64,000 bases of DNA from Trichostrongylus colubriformis (GCA_963978905.1 OZ022256.1:10833501-10897500); one strand, 5' to 3'; positions 21,200 to 33,655 are shown, counted from the stretch's first letter. Notes: generated by a model from the sequence alone, not told the origin. A program made the numbers and translations.

Positions 21200-23650
21200 G
21201 ATACTTATATTACATTTACTCACACCGTTCGCTATGAAACCAGTGCTTATCGCTGACCTCTACTGGAACGACCCCTTCCCCCGACCCCTTTGTCCAGTCA
21301 AATACCACGCCCTTGTCAAGGAATCTCTGACTTCCGGTGTACCCTGGGCACCAACTGTGTCGAAACTCAGCGACCTGTTCCTAGTTTCGCGACGTTGTAC
21401 ACACAGCTGTCGACATCTTTCATCCCGCAGTGCCCGTAGAAACTTCGTTAAGAGTGCTTGTAGGGCATGTGCTCTAGTCAATGAGACAAAGCGCTTCACT
21501 GTGATCAGCGGCATAAAGGGTCGCTGTATGACTTGGTGGCACATTCCAGGATTACTGGGTATTGCAGCTCCCACTGTGGTCCGAGGGTTCGACCCACAGC
21601 CAGCCGGCTGTACCTTTACCCAGGCGTGGGTGTCAGTTCCTGAAGAGTGCAATGCCACAGATGCAAGCGCGACCACCAAGGAGCTCAGCGCGGCCGACTC
21701 TAGACGTGATTGTTGGCAGTGACGGTGGCAGTGGTGGCAATAACGTGGCAAATGAAGCCAACCATTCATGCGATGATATGAAAATGATAAAGAGACGTGA
21801 CATAAGGAAACAGGTGACTTCCCAGAGCTCCCATTATCACCATCAGGCGGAAACTGATTTAGAGCTTGTTTTCGTGCGGTAAAATCATCTAAGGCAAATG
21901 TTAAGAGATTTCATTTTGCCATTTTCGGAGACTTCTTTCAAATTTTTCGTTGCCAACGCATTCCTCAGCACCTGTGCTTACATAATTCAGCGCTCTACCC
22001 TCTCAAGGTAATCCTGGAATGTGCCTTTGAACTGAGCGGATAGTCGTCCGCACCTTCGAATTTTGTAGCCCAGATCATGAGGTGGATATCCCACGAACAA
22101 GCAAATCCAGGAATTCATAGAAAGCCATGCAACGATTACCCAGTTGTCCGTTGTTCAACACATCCGAGCCACGCACAAGAATGCCAGGAGGCTACAAAAC
22201 GGTTGCACTTCTTGAAAGTTTCTCTCACAATCTTCGACTTCCACCTCCTTTCTGATGCTTTTAAGCTGACAAATCGCATGTAAACATGGAGTAGTAAGAG
22301 TTTGAAGTATGGACCACCAGATCCTATTTGAGACAGGGATGCTCACAAAGACTAACGGTTCCGTGGTAATAATGGCATGACCTGTGATGTCTTAATCTGA
22401 AGACCTCTTTCACAGTAGTTTAAAAAGAAAACAGGAGCGATACTCGTTTGCTGAAGCCATCATTTTAAGAGCTCGGACCCACGTGGCTACCACTCCGGTG
22501 CGCGTGTATTTCCTTACAAACGCCCGAATTCATCAACAGCGATTAAATAGCGAGCATAAGGCACAGGGTCACATGAAAGAAATCAAAACCCCTCACCATG
22601 CAGTAATGTTTTATTCGGCTGAAATCATACTCTGAGAATGGCGTTCTCGCAAAGCGATGTGAAAAAATCAACGAGATACGAATATAGTAGAGTGAAACTT
22701 GCAGTTTATTTTTTACCAATAAGTAGCGGACAAATCAGTTTAACTGTGTTACAGGTACTATGGTGGGATCGGTCTTCATGGTTGATCATACTGCTTGGAT
22801 TATGGCCCAGATAACTTAGCATCCTAAAATGGAGGAGACATCTCAAGTGGAAACCAAGCAGTAGTGCGCTTGGTACCATGTGCAGAAGCGCTGAGGAGAA
22901 TAATAAATCGTATCCAAACAACTGCCCATAATGATAGACTTTGTCTGCTACCGATCACATTTAAAGACAGTGTTAGGGGTAATGTGGGTGAATAGAAATC
23001 CCAAATGAAGTCCTTTAGTGAAAAACTACTGCTCTGAAAGGCCTATGCATGGCGGAATCCCCCGCGGAAGGCGCCCCCTTGAGCTGTGGCGGAGGGGCCT
23101 CGTCAGGACAAGCCGCCTTGGTTTAGGACAGCCCGCCTCCATGCGAAGTGATTAGTGGTTGGTCACGGTGAGATTGGTCAAGGAGATCGACAGGATTGGA
23201 AGCGCTTTCTCACTTTTAGCTTGAGGCTCACCACATGAAAATAGATGCTGTCGCATTTCCGAACATCCCTTCATGTTTACGTCTTGGTAATGCCAATGGA
23301 AAACCTATGCGGATTTCCCGCCTCTTGACGGAAAGGTCGTTCGCGCCTAGAACCAACGATGGGAAGGGGTCCTATTCCTCGGGTTTTTGACCATTTCTAT
23401 CCGTTTTTTCTCCACTCTCCTGTTACTAGGCATCTCGGCTTTTATATTCACTATTTCTTTTACTTTTCGTCCGAATTTTCCTCAAAGCTGCCTTCAGGGG
23501 TGTTAATGCAACCTGAACCCTTTCTTACTTTTCTTCCTTTTTCGTTCATCTTCTAACTTCTTGTCTCTGGGTCTCAGAATGTCTCCATTTCTCTAACATG
23601 ACGAAAGACAAAAGTTTTCGCTGTTCTGGTTTCGGTGCTTTCCATACTTT
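21200..23650. other. Intergenic, no gene recognised
   Basis: The 21240-21360 part is a diverged relative of 952-1060 (shared AGTGCTTATCGCTGACCT). A second B-box-like GGGTCGAACCCTC lies on the minus strand near 21597-21585, without a convincing tRNA fold. Long ORFs on both strands at 21141-21769 overlap each other and match nothing I know. 23040-23150 is GC-rich. Nothing else is evident. Confidence 0.5.
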
Positions 23651-24069
23651 TTGTGGTTTAAACTGAGATGAGAGAAATTTCGAATGGCGTGGTCAAATTA
23701 TTGAAATCTGAGAAATTGGTGGGTTAGTGAGTCTCAAGAAGTTTGAAAGAGATGAATTGCTTTTGAGAGGGGACGTAAGAGTAGTGAATTGAACACGGAT
23801 AGCTCGAGTTCTATACAGATTTGAAGTTGTGCCCAGCGGAACAGTTGGTGGTTTCCATCGAGAGAACAAGTTTATGAAGTTTTATCACGTGGTTGAGGGT
23901 TCATCACATGAGGTATTCGTTACGATTGTGGATGAATCTTGAACGAGAGCGTTAAGAAAACTTTCAGAAATGTACACCTTGGAGATTTCACAAATTTTCA
24001 CAAGGCATGAAAGAGAGCTTTATTGGTAAAGTCCATTGTTTAGAAGCGAAGTGGGTGTCGATCGATCGA

Positions 24070-25459
24070 TCAGTTGATACAATCTACCCATTCGGCAAGG
24101 AATTTCTTTTCTAGATTCACAATGCCAAGGTCGAAAGTGTTGTTTGGATAGCGTCCTTCTGTTATGTATTCGTCGAGAATATTGATCCTCCTCTTTTTGA
24201 CGCATGGCTGAATCAAAAATTGCTTTGAGGTGTTTCGTTCAAATATATTATAATTCGGCAAACAATAAATAACCGTTTCAACCCATATGTCTACTTAACT
24301 TTGGTTCTTGCTTTCGTACCTCAAACAATCTAAGCAACAATGTAGTGTGAGTTCTTGGCTCGGCGGCCTTGCAAACATTGTCGATTGTTAGTCCGAGGAC
24401 TTGCTAATAAGGGAAACTCCTACGTCACTGTGATCACTTAGGTGAGATTTATGTGACCCTACGCAGTTTGAAATCTGCCATTCAAATCGGCTAACGACCC
24501 TTAGAACGAGGTTGCTGAGGACTACGGGGCAGCATGTATATACTAAAGGTTTTATATGAATTGCGAAGTGTATCCACAAGGCTGTGAAAGAGTAGCAGGT
24601 AAGTGTCATTGCACCAGTTGTCGAGGCCACATTTCGGATAATTGGTGTACGCGCTTGTATTGCCTTGGTCGCTCATTTGCTTTATTGTGATAGGACATGC
24701 ATGACTTCCTGCCTTCAGGCTCTCCTGACCTTTAACATCGGGATTTCAATTGAGTACTGCCCCAACCTCTAGTGAGCCTTACACACACTGTCATTTCCAC
24801 CTTTCAGACACAAATAACTCACCCTTAGATATTCCATCCGGCTCATCGAAAGAATGTTAGGATGGGAGTTGCTTAGGGCGTGTGAGAACATCTGCACTTA
24901 CCCTATGACCTTCATTTGTGCTCGGTGTTGCGGTTTGCGTACTTGTTCGTCAGAGGCAACAGATGGACAGCTCAACAGGTAGTCCTGCCCGTAATCCCTA
25001 TCGATGCTAATACTTAGTGCTTACTGGCGCAGTCATCAGTGTAGGGTGCGACATAGGTAAAAGGCGTTCACTATAATGTGTCATGCTCATCTCACAACTT
25101 ACCCCATTGTAGTTGCATTTGTGGTAGATGTTCACGAAAGGTTCAATATCTGTGATTTCTCGCTTCCCTCCAGAGAGGTGAAATGATCCGTTCCGGTCAG
25201 TTTTTCCCCGGTCTAGCTCTGTATCGAGCACTGCAATCGGTTTTTCTCTTCGTATTTACTACTGTACTTGATATATCCGGAAATTTCGGCTGATATACTT
25301 ACAGACTTCCCTGTCGAATAGTTTCACTCTGACTTTCGATGCTGGAACTCCGTAACAGCGAAGTGTGCCCATAACTGAAACCGACTGCAGTCTGCCGAAA
25401 CCAAAAAGACCATCGCAAACAGGCAGAAGAGCAAAAATGAGTATCGAAGTCGGGTGCAT
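24070..25459 (-). CDS. Transthyretin-like secreted protein (intact, unit A)
   Basis: Three exons join to a 140-residue protein: 25459-25303, 25230-25103 and 24207-24070. Introns are 72 and 895 bp with GTAAGT donors and TTGCAG / ATTCAG acceptors; phases 1 and 0 fit exactly. Residues 1-17 (MHPTSILIFALLPVCDG) are a signal peptide. LQSVSVMGTLRC, KVRVKLFD, GKTDRNGSFHLSG, VNIYHKCN and NTFDLGIVNLE are the nematode TTR-like (TTR-52 type) signature. The mature part has the four family cysteines (35, 91, 97, 138), expected to form two disulfides. Members are secreted ligand or lipid carriers and signals; the role of this one is unknown. Length matches the family. A 74-bp tandem duplication lies just upstream at 25552-25699. 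Confidence 0.9.
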
Positions 25460-25551
25460 GTGCCTTAATTTGACGGAATGATTTGAACGCAACATGCTTC
25501 ATTAGGTTGTGTTAACACTCTGCGACGCTGTCATGAAACGTACGCACTTGA

Positions 25552-25699
25552 CGCAGGTTCCACGCTCAAAATATTCTGGAGAAGAACGGTTAGGCGGAAG
25601 CGACCATAAAAGACGGTCCAACAAACGCAGGTTCCACGCTCAAAATATTCTGGAGAAGAACGGTTAGGCGAAAGCGACCATAAAAGACGGTCCAACAAA
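25552..25699. repeat. 74-bp tandem duplication upstream of the unit A gene
   Basis: 25552-25625 is repeated at 25626-25699 with one mismatch. Units B and C have the sequence once (for example TCCTGGAGAAGAACGAACAT near 39423). It begins about 93 bp upstream of the start codon, so it may lie in the promoter or 5' UTR. Confidence 0.85.
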
Positions 25700-28600
25700 A
25701 CTAAGCGCATTAGTGTTTCCTAGTAAATCCGTCCGAAGGAAAGGAAACACTACACATAAGAATACATATTTACGAGCTCTTGCGACTGTGTGAGGACGTG
25801 CTTATAATGCCTCTTATTTTGATAAGTAATGATCCTGAAGAGAAATAATCCTCTGAAGGATTCACTCTCCATAACTGATTTAACATCAGGTGAAAGAACG
25901 TCACCAATTGAACGAATTGGGTACTCGCTGTGATGTACACTGCATGAACAGGTAAGCCCTAACATTAACCGACCACAAGGTTACAGCAGTGATGGTGAAC
26001 TTTCGTCATGGACTTTTAAATGAGCGACGATCCAATTGCTTTTCGCAATAACGATACCTATTCAAAAACCTGGTGTAATAACTTCATTTCCACAATCCAC
26101 GTACAATAACATGGCACTTTTGAATTGGGACTCTTTTTAGAACAGATCAGAACCCACCAACGTCAAACACGTAAACGAGGACAAAATGAAGATTCGAGCT
26201 TGCGAGGCTCACAGGAAAGGTGATTCAGAAGGCTCTAAAGAGCTCGTCGTGCGGCTCTTTCATGTGCGACAAGTTGCTCTCTGATCCTGTTGCGAACAGG
26301 CACAGCTTGCAAGCTGACCAAAAAGAACTTGTATATCAATTGTGATAACGAAAGATGAATTGTTCAAGATTCAGTTGTGGTCTGAAACGCATTGATGGTG
26401 AACAAGATTGGGATTTATTTTATATATAATCTGCTTTGAAATCATTCAATAAACTGGTCTATCTCGGGATTGGAAAGTGTGCTAGGTGTTTCGCCTTCAT
26501 CTCCAATTTACTGAGCAATTTCAGCTGAGTTGCCCAAAATAGAGTTGGGGATTTTACGATGCGATTTTGGAAAAACGATGCATCAGCGGCTTGTAATTTA
26601 CCATACCAAACCTACCGAAGATGTGATTGTAAAGCATGTTCATAGCATCGCAGAAAATGTCGTGAAAGAGGCTCAGGTGACGTAAATACAGTCACCTTCT
26701 AGAATGGATAAATATCACGCAATCTCCACAGGGCTCTTGACACAGGGTTGAACAGATCAGGAAAGCACTTTCTCCGTACTGTCCCATCAGTCGAGAGGTG
26801 TGCGTCAGGCAAGTCGAATTCGTTAGATCGCACGAGCAGAAGGGGCTGGAATCTTTCAACACGCGGCCAAGTCACGCCGTCGGGACCGAAAACATGTGAG
26901 TGATGGAACCATTAGGTGACATAAGTACGATGAACCTTTACCTTACAAATTTGAATATGATCTAAACGGATCTGTGCAGATGTTCACGAATCGTCGTCGT
27001 ACCACCCATATGTTTTCACCTAGAAGAGGGGTCAAGGCGATTGCTTTTATTGCGAAGACGGATAGTTTATTTCACCACTTCGTTTTCAAGAGCAGCAAGA
27101 ATTTGTGCCGCTTCATTCTGGTTTCTGGATTGATTTTTTATACTCACTTGATTTCTTTGTCCTGATTATCTAAGTGTGCTCTGAGGTGGGACTGATTGGG
27201 TGCTATCAGTAGTTTCCTCAATTGCTTCAGGGAAAAATTTTCTTTTCTTATCTCTACTTTTACTGCGGTTGCCTTTCTTCCGCGACGCTCCTAACAATTA
27301 CTTGCAAAGGATATTTGTCCTTTGCTAGGGTTGAAAAACTGACGATTGCGTCCATAAAGTATGCGCAAGAAACAATCCAACCGAACTCCAAGTACCACTT
27401 GCGCAATCATAAGGACCCACACCTTCTGCTAGGTCTTCGCGTTCATTTCAGCTCTAACTTGTACATTAGACTGACATGCACTCAAAAGTGATGAGTCTAG
27501 TTCCTATAAACCATTTTCTATCGAGTATCTCAGTTCCACATTTTTTGAACGGGCATGTAACACGTGACAGAAAGCGTTTATGGGGCAATAGCTGAGCGTT
27601 ATATTAAAAATTCACTGTGAAGGGAAACGCTTATGGAAGCATCTGTGAATGGTATGATCATGTTGCCAAGATAAAAATAGAATTCAATTGTATCTATTTC
27701 GTAGCTGCTCCCGTATGGACGTTAAACTAGAAAGAAATTTAGCCAGAAAATGTGATGGATATTTGAAACCACGTGTATTGTAGTTGTGGTGGTGTATGGT
27801 GGTGATGCGCTGTACGACCGAGTGTATGGTAAAGGAATCTTCAGCACGCAGTGACGATCTTTGAGCGAAACTCATGCAAAAACTGTACCGGTTGAAATCA
27901 GGTGGTCCCAGCAACTATGCAAGAATAATTTTTCCAATAGACATGGAAGAGGTCTGCAGCTGAGTGATACGAGTATGTCCAGCTGAATTGGAGAATGACG
28001 CTGGGTGCTCTCCTACTTTAGCCTGCTAACTTCCCGCTGGTCTCTTATTATCGCTGGCCGTTCTGCAGAAATTTCGCCTATAAACTACAAGAGTGAATTT
28101 ACCTGTTTTCACCACATCCATGAGTGATTAAGTATCATGTCCCCGGATGCGATCAGCATTTCGATCGCCGTCGTCGATGCACTACATGGTCTGAGTGATG
28201 CGCTAAGTCTGATGCAGTTCTGGTCCTTAACTCATCTGCTACAGAAGTAAATGTCATATCCGTGATAAGAGCATTGAAAGTGATCAGATTCATACGGATG
28301 GAATCTTGTTTATGGAATGTCTTCTCGTGGAGCAGTGTGAAAAAATTAACAATCCTAGGTTACATAGTGCAACTCGCATTTCATTTTTTGAAGCCTAGCT
28401 GACACAACAGATCCAATGTACGAAGCAAATAATATGACGGAATCGGTCTGCATAGTTGATCTTACTGTTTGCATTGAGGCACAGCTACTCTACAACCCTG
28501 GAAGACCCTTTGAAAAGCTTAGGCACAAGCCAGCAACGTGGCACGATGGGTGCCACCTAGGATTGCGTAGAAGCGTGCAGTGAACTGGCTCGGTTGGCGT

Positions 28601-28873
28601 TAATCTAGCTGAGCATATTTGAGAATATAAAGTGGACAGTTTGCCACGCAGTCCCTCATAACCTCTTTCTGACGCTCCAATTTTAATTTCTGATGGATGC
28701 GCTCGGGCAGCGCTACTGTTCCACCCAAACACTTTTTCGTTTCCTTCTCTTTATTTTTTGTCACGTTTATAACATCACTTTCGTTCTCTGTATATCATTT
28801 TTCCTTTCATGACAAATGACAGGAAAGGGTTCGCGAATGGATGAACTGAAAAGCTGACTCCTTTCAACCTATA

Positions 28874-29116
28874 TTGTACGCTATGCACACCCTCATAGTA
28901 TGCTACATACTTTCTGGTGACGGTCGAGAAAAGTCCGCTGCGAAGCTTCTCAAGTTGTATCACAAGGACGAGTATTCGTTTAATGTATTCGACATGACTG
29001 AAAATGGCTCGAACAAAAGCATTCTGAGTTTTCGGATGCTACACAACAAAGACGGCTCATACATATATCGACCTAATTGTAAATGGGAAGAGGCCTTTAG
29101 CGATAAGAGCCAATAA
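28874..29116 (+). other. Conserved segment with 80-codon ORF, coding status uncertain
   Basis: The plus-strand ORF contains SFNVFDMTENGSNKSILSF and DGSYIYRPNCKW, which look protein-like. The equivalent at 59455-59560 has stops and frame changes, and unit B keeps only part of the sequence. On the opposite strand the first part aligns with the FLNRHQKVCS segment of unit B. No family recognised. Confidence 0.25.
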
Positions 29117-29279
29117 TGTCGAGAAGTGAACCGCCAGTAAAATCAATCAATTGAAACAAACTATCGTTTGTCCCTTCAATTTAGTAGCAAATTCAAACCT
29201 GGCGGATACGATGATTCTGTTTTTTGTACATGGCTGAAAGAAAAAATTTGGTTGGAGCCTCAGAGGAACTGCTCTGTAA

Positions 29280-29353
29280 GGCGGCTTTCATACTTTGCGC
29301 ACCGACGCCGTCACGTGCGTGATGGCGTCGGTGCGCAAAGTATGAAAGCGGCC
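29280..29353. mobile_element. Perfect 74-bp palindromic MITE with TAA target duplication
   Basis: GGCGGCTTTCATACTTTGCG at 29280 is mirrored by CGCAAAGTATGAAAGCGGCC ending at 29353. TAA precedes (29277-29279) and follows (29354-29356). The paralogous spacer after unit B reads CTTTGTAAGCCTTTCGAGGC near 42918, the uninserted site with a single TAA. A 3-bp TAA duplication is the PIF/Harbinger preference. No coding capacity. Confidence 0.85.
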
Positions 29354-29438
29354 TAAGCGTTTTGAGACGCAGTCCTTTGCCCTTGAATGGTTCGAGTTCC
29401 TACAAGGAGCATCGCACACTAGTACGTATCAGTAGAGA

Positions 29439-29835
29439 AGGATCATGCGTGGGAAAACGCGCCCCTTCTCACCTAAATATTTTTGTTGAACTTACCTAAT
29501 AAGGCCAGCATGCGAAGTTTCACGAGGAAAAGTGAGAATTCCTTTAAGATCCATCTCCTCGAAGTTACTGTGGTCGAGGGGAGGCGGAGCCGCTGAGTTA
29601 ATGCCCACCCCGTCGTCCACTTCGGTAGGAGACGAAGAGTAGAACTGTAACTACGTAACTCTCTGCGATGGAGCAGGCATTTACTCTCAGGCTCTACTCC
29701 TTCGGCGACCACTTTGAAGAGCTGTATCTCAGCCTGATTTTCACTATTTCGCGTGAAACTTACGCTGCCTTTATTAGATAAATACAACGTAAATATATGA
29801 GTTACGAGAAACTCGTTTTTCCGTGTGCAATTCCT
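29439..29835. mobile_element. Inverted-repeat element of the AGGAATCG family, old copy
   Basis: Collinear in its subterminal parts with 44691-45115 (shared CTAATAAGGCC.GCATG.GA and TGTATCTCAGCCTGATTTTC) and with 43009-43426. The two halves are diverged inverted copies of each other. It is at the same place in the spacers after A and B, so it predates their duplication. Confidence 0.7.
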
Positions 29836-31319
29836 TTCTCCTTCAGCCGCTGCACAGATGCGGGCCACTTTTGTAAGTGAGTATTTTTCGCTCTTTACTA
29901 ATAATGCTGACCAAGTAAAATGAAGGGCTCCATTAGTTCCGATGAATATTCATTCCATCCTGAATTCGAATAAGTGATCATGTCAACTCTGACGCTCTCA
30001 GTTTTTGATCTCCTACCCCTTATTTTACAGATATTTGATCGACAAGTGCTCGGCGCTCACGCACCTTTGAGGAGAACCCATGACCGTTCAGAAATTTTGA
30101 GGCTGGTTGTCGATGTCAGTTGATACTTTTCAAGCTCTGAAGAGGGCGAAGATTTGGAAATCTCTCCTCGCATACAAACACATGATGAATCCTTAAAAAC
30201 GCTCGAATTGGGGCATCTACTTTTATTGCTGTACTTGGAGGACCCAATCTATGAATTTAATATAAGTGATTTGAATTGATTAAGACGGATAAGGGCTAAT
30301 AAGAGCCAATAGGAAGAGTTGGAATGTATGCGGCTCTGAAAAATTGCGGGTTAACGATGAAACACTCACATTTACGAGTGTCACTAGAGATAGAAGGGCA
30401 TATCGGCGATAAGTTACCAGGACTAGATTTGATAATTGCTGAAGAAAACGGCTAAAAGGTGATAACAAGTGTTGTGAGGGATTCCGATAAATCGATCAGT
30501 GCTACGATACAACCGCGACTGTCCAGTATTAGATGATCAGCGGATGGACAAGCCTCGCTCCAGATCCAGTACCAGTTTCAACAGAAGGTGACGACCACGA
30601 AACGAAACTTCCCAGACGCAGAGTGGTGACTGTCTGTAGTGATATGCTGTGGCAAACGGTTGAATCACAAATCATCGAAAAGACTCAATCACCAAATGCT
30701 CAAGAAGCTAACATCTTGTCTTTTCTGTCAGCAGCAAAGGGATGCTCCGACCGCTTAACTACTAAACTCCGATTAGTGATGGAGTCAGGCTCAAAGAGAA
30801 ATCAGGGGGATTGCACTAAATACTGCACTCTTCACAATGTAGCACTACTTTATTCTGCTGTGTAATCCTAGGCGATAGCTCAACGGTAATAATCAAATCC
30901 TGGTATAAAGGTAAACAAATCCGGCATAGTAAAGATTAGCAAACTGATTTCTTTGCCCCAAGAAGTTGCTACAAGTTGCCAGAGTTCGATCATTTTGTCA
31001 CACACTTATAATACTACCAGTTCGGCTAGGCACACTACTGCGCCTGACATCATGAGTGTCAATGTGTCGATCGTAATTGTTTTTTTTATGAATTTGCTCA
31101 GTACCCATTAGCACATCAGTGAGAAGCAAAACATCACTGCTTATCATCATAACTGTTATTTTACAGCAAGTGTCATACGACCAATCAGAGACTCCACTAT
31201 TGTGGGCGGTTCCCTCTTATGTTGAGTGTGTCCAAGACAAGCTGGTAAGCGGCCATTTCTGAAAATTTTTCTTGATCTCACGGCTGCGTTTTGACCTAAT
31301 TATAAGTTTCTGTTATAAG

Positions 31320-31660
31320 AACCTCCTACTCGAGATGCGCTCCACCCACTGTGCGTAGGCCTTATACCATGACTTCGAGAGGCTCATCGCTGACTTAAAT
31401 CCATATTTCCAACACCTTTGGATCATACTGGTACACAATTAACAATTCACGGTATGAAAATGGATTATTTCGATGCAGGCTCATCTCAACATCGTCCGTG
31501 TATGCTCTGTTCTTCTTGCCCCATGCCCGACCCATCCCAAACTTGTCCCCACCTCCACAACTTTTTTTCATGTTATGCCTAATTTCGTGACAGACGGAGG
31601 GACGGAAGGAGGAAGGGTGGGTTTAATAGACAGACGAATTTTTTTTTATATATAGGGATT
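31320..31660 (+). repeat. CCGCCCA-type dispersed repeat
   Basis: Contains CTCCACCCACTGTGCGTAGG, GCTCTGTTCTTCTTGCCCCATGCC, ACTTGTCCCCACCTCCACAA and a (GACGGA)-like run before TTTTTTATATATAG. Copies are at 44560-45345, 51000-51215, 51855-52425, and inverted at 34350-34780, 52440-52640 and 54355-54530. It also keeps the empty TTAA site (31395-31398) of the element at 44691-45115. Confidence 0.7.
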
Positions 31661-32620
31661 TTTCAGGTCCGTATTGTCGCTAAGGATGTCCTCGAGTGCG
31701 ACGACATCGTCGATCTTCGACGCATGACGGAAAGCCAACCGGCAAAAATCGCGGAGACGAGCAGTTCGCTTTCACACAAGTTTCTCAAGGCTTCGAGGCA
31801 GTATGAGTTTTGGAATTTCAGTGAAGTAGATGGAAAAAAGGATGTGTTTTGTGACACAAAAAACAACACTGTGTCGTGTGATACGCAGTTCGGGGCACAA
31901 AAGTTGTCACAGCGTAACCTGGGTCACAGCAGAGTTAATTACCATGCGGTATACCACGCTATGTAGGTTTGCGAGGTTTGTAGGTTATTCAAAGATAGTC
32001 CCGGATATGATCGTGTGCTTAGGACAGGTAATTTAGTGAATGCTTTCAAATATTCTGATTTTTAGGCTGTTCGCTTGAGCGATGCAGAAAAGCGTGAAGG
32101 CTTGTAGTTTACAATTAATTTGTAACCTCTTCCTTTATATTTATATTTACGGTATTTCCATTAATGAGTTTGAAGCATTGTGTGTATGAAATTGTAATTA
32201 TATTCCGCGCTTAAAGTTGGCTCCATAATTGTCGACGGAAATCACATTTCTTCTTTTGTCCTTATTGTCAGCATACATCAATAGACTTATTAGATCACAG
32301 CTTCATTTTTGCAGCATTCACCTTCATGATTTTGAATTTTACTCTTCATCCAAACCTTTTAACATCCTTTTTTCATGCTAATTACACATTTAGTGATTCT
32401 TCATCGCTGAAGAGTCTTAGGATTGATATAATCTTTGACAAGTGTGACAGAGGCAAACCGGGTCCACGCTCCTCCTTTTTTTCTTTCTCCTACTATTTTC
32501 CAGCTCCTTTTTCTACTTTTCTTGATCACCTTCACTTTCTCTTCCTCAATTCTTAACATTTTTCTTCCCAGCTCTACTTTCTCTTACTACCTCCTCTTAA
32601 TTTCGTAGAGTAGCACCGCC
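31660..32620. other. Intergenic, no gene recognised
   Basis: The first ~130 bp continue the duplicated spacer; the rest is AT-rich and pyrimidine-rich single-copy sequence with no supported feature. Confidence 0.5.
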
Positions 32621-32624
32621 TTAA

Positions 32625-32810
32625 AGGCATATTCCGCGCTCGCTATGGGTGGAGTAATCAATTGACTCTCCAATGGTTGTCGGCGGTTCGAAGGCGGTCT
32701 CTCCTCGCCCTATTGCCTGCAGTGGGGCGTGGAGAGACCGCCTCCCAACCGCTGACAACCAGTGGAGAGTCAGTTGATTACTCCACCCATAGCGAGCGCG
32801 GAATATGCCT
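32625..32810. mobile_element. TTAA-flanked palindromic MITE, 186 bp
   Basis: AGGCATATTCCGCGCTCGCT at 32625 is mirrored by AGCGAGCGCGGAATATGCCT ending at 32810, with TTAA at 32621-32624 and 32811-32814. The palindrome runs through most of the element (GGTGGAGTAATCAA and GGCGGTCTCTC also pair). TTAA targets suggest a piggyBac-related source; no coding capacity. Confidence 0.85.
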
Positions 32811-33264
32811 TTAAATGTCGTTAATATGTTCCTTTGGGAAGAATATACAGAATAGTTATTTGACGGTTTTGTCTCAGTCTCTATAGATCACAGATGAGAG
32901 AGAGTCTACCAAGGAGTGAGTGTGCGTGATGCAAATGGACAACGTTTTCCGGCTACGGGTTAGTAGGAGGATATTTCCCCCTTGCGACGACAAAAACAAC
33001 TAGAGAGTCTAAAAACTGGCTGCGCAACCTTGTCAAAGAGCGGTCTACCGTTCACCATCTACGGGAAAACTCATGGCTAGGTAGTATGTACCAATCTCGA
33101 ATGAGAGCATTTCATTATAAATGGTGATGTCGGCGAATCCACGAAACCTCACCGGATACTGCTTACTGCAGCGGGTCGAGTTGAAAGCAGAGACGCAAAT
33201 TACAGGTAGGCCTATTAACACCCTATGCCACATCATTCGGCGTAAATGACGCGCACTAGGAAAG

Positions 33265-33366
33265 CCCACAAGCGTGAAACACAGTAGCAGTCAAAATATA
33301 TGCGGATTTGCATTGCCCACAAGCGTGAAATACAGTAGCGGTCAAGATATTTGCGGTTTTGCACTC
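33265..33366. repeat. Tandem duplication of ~51 bp
   Basis: GCCCACAAGCGTGAAACACA near 33265 is repeated as GCCCACAAGCGTGAAATACA near 33317, with a few mismatches across the unit. Confidence 0.75.
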
Positions 33367-33567
33367 TGACTATAACTTGGTCGACGTTTACATTTCTCAT
33401 TTGGTTTTTTGTGTTATGAAGGCAGCTGGTGGTCAGTGAAGCAAAGCATATCACAAGAGTGGGGTGCAAGATAAAGGGTGAAAATGCAAGATAAAAGGTG
33501 GAAAAGAGGTTTTAACTGAAAACTCTGAGAATGTAGGTTCTGATTTACCAATGAACAACTAAATTAC

Positions 33568-33655
33568 CATCTGAATACGCTATCATCGTAGCGGGTGATC
33601 TGATTGGCTACGTAAGCTCTACAGATCGTTGCATTTGTTACGGTGGCTTCGCACA
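33568..33655 (+). pseudogene. Scrap of RTE-like LINE endonuclease
   Basis: The plus strand encodes AIIVAGDLIGYVSS and then YGGFAHA, resembling the IIVAGDLNGHVG...CHGGFGYG stretch of nematode RTE endonucleases. About 30 codons survive. The same scrap, with a frame change, is at 59610-59697, so both belong to a duplicated block. Confidence 0.45.

Larger units (their letters stand above)
23650..29110. repeat. Unit A of the tandem ~5 kb repeat, carrying an intact TTR-like gene
   Basis: Landmarks in order: GAACAGTTGGTGGTTT near 23837, GATCGATCGATCAGTTGAT at 24060, CAACCCATATGTCTAC near 24278, the gene (24070-25459), AACTTGTATATCAATTGTGA at 26328, CTGTGCAGATGTTCACGAAT at 26972, and CTTTCTGGTGACGGTCGAG at 28912. 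The same series occurs in units B (37700-42690) and C (47270-58250). The unit is the substrate of local duplication; divergence is high outside exons. Confidence 0.75.
29110..31900. repeat. Spacer following unit A, duplicated after unit B
   Basis: 29110-31750 is collinear with 42690-45430: for instance CTGACGCTCTCAGTTTTTGATCTCCT (29988) against 43602, and TTGACGCATGACGGAA near 31718 against 45399. No gene recognised. It holds an inverted-repeat element (29439-29835), a palindrome (29280-29353) and a copy of the CCGCCCA repeat (31320-31660). Confidence 0.65.

Noticed and set aside
21141..21769. ORFs of 193 and 169 residues on opposite strands
   Set aside because: They overlap fully, have no recognised domain, and lie in GC-richer repeat-related sequence with a B-box-like motif.
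24841..25021. Conserved block between exons 2 and 3 of the TTR-like genes, first read as an exon (CPSVASDEQVRKPQ)
   Set aside because: Frames break in units B and C, it does not resemble the family, and a perfectly phased family-like exon 3 exists at 24207-24070.
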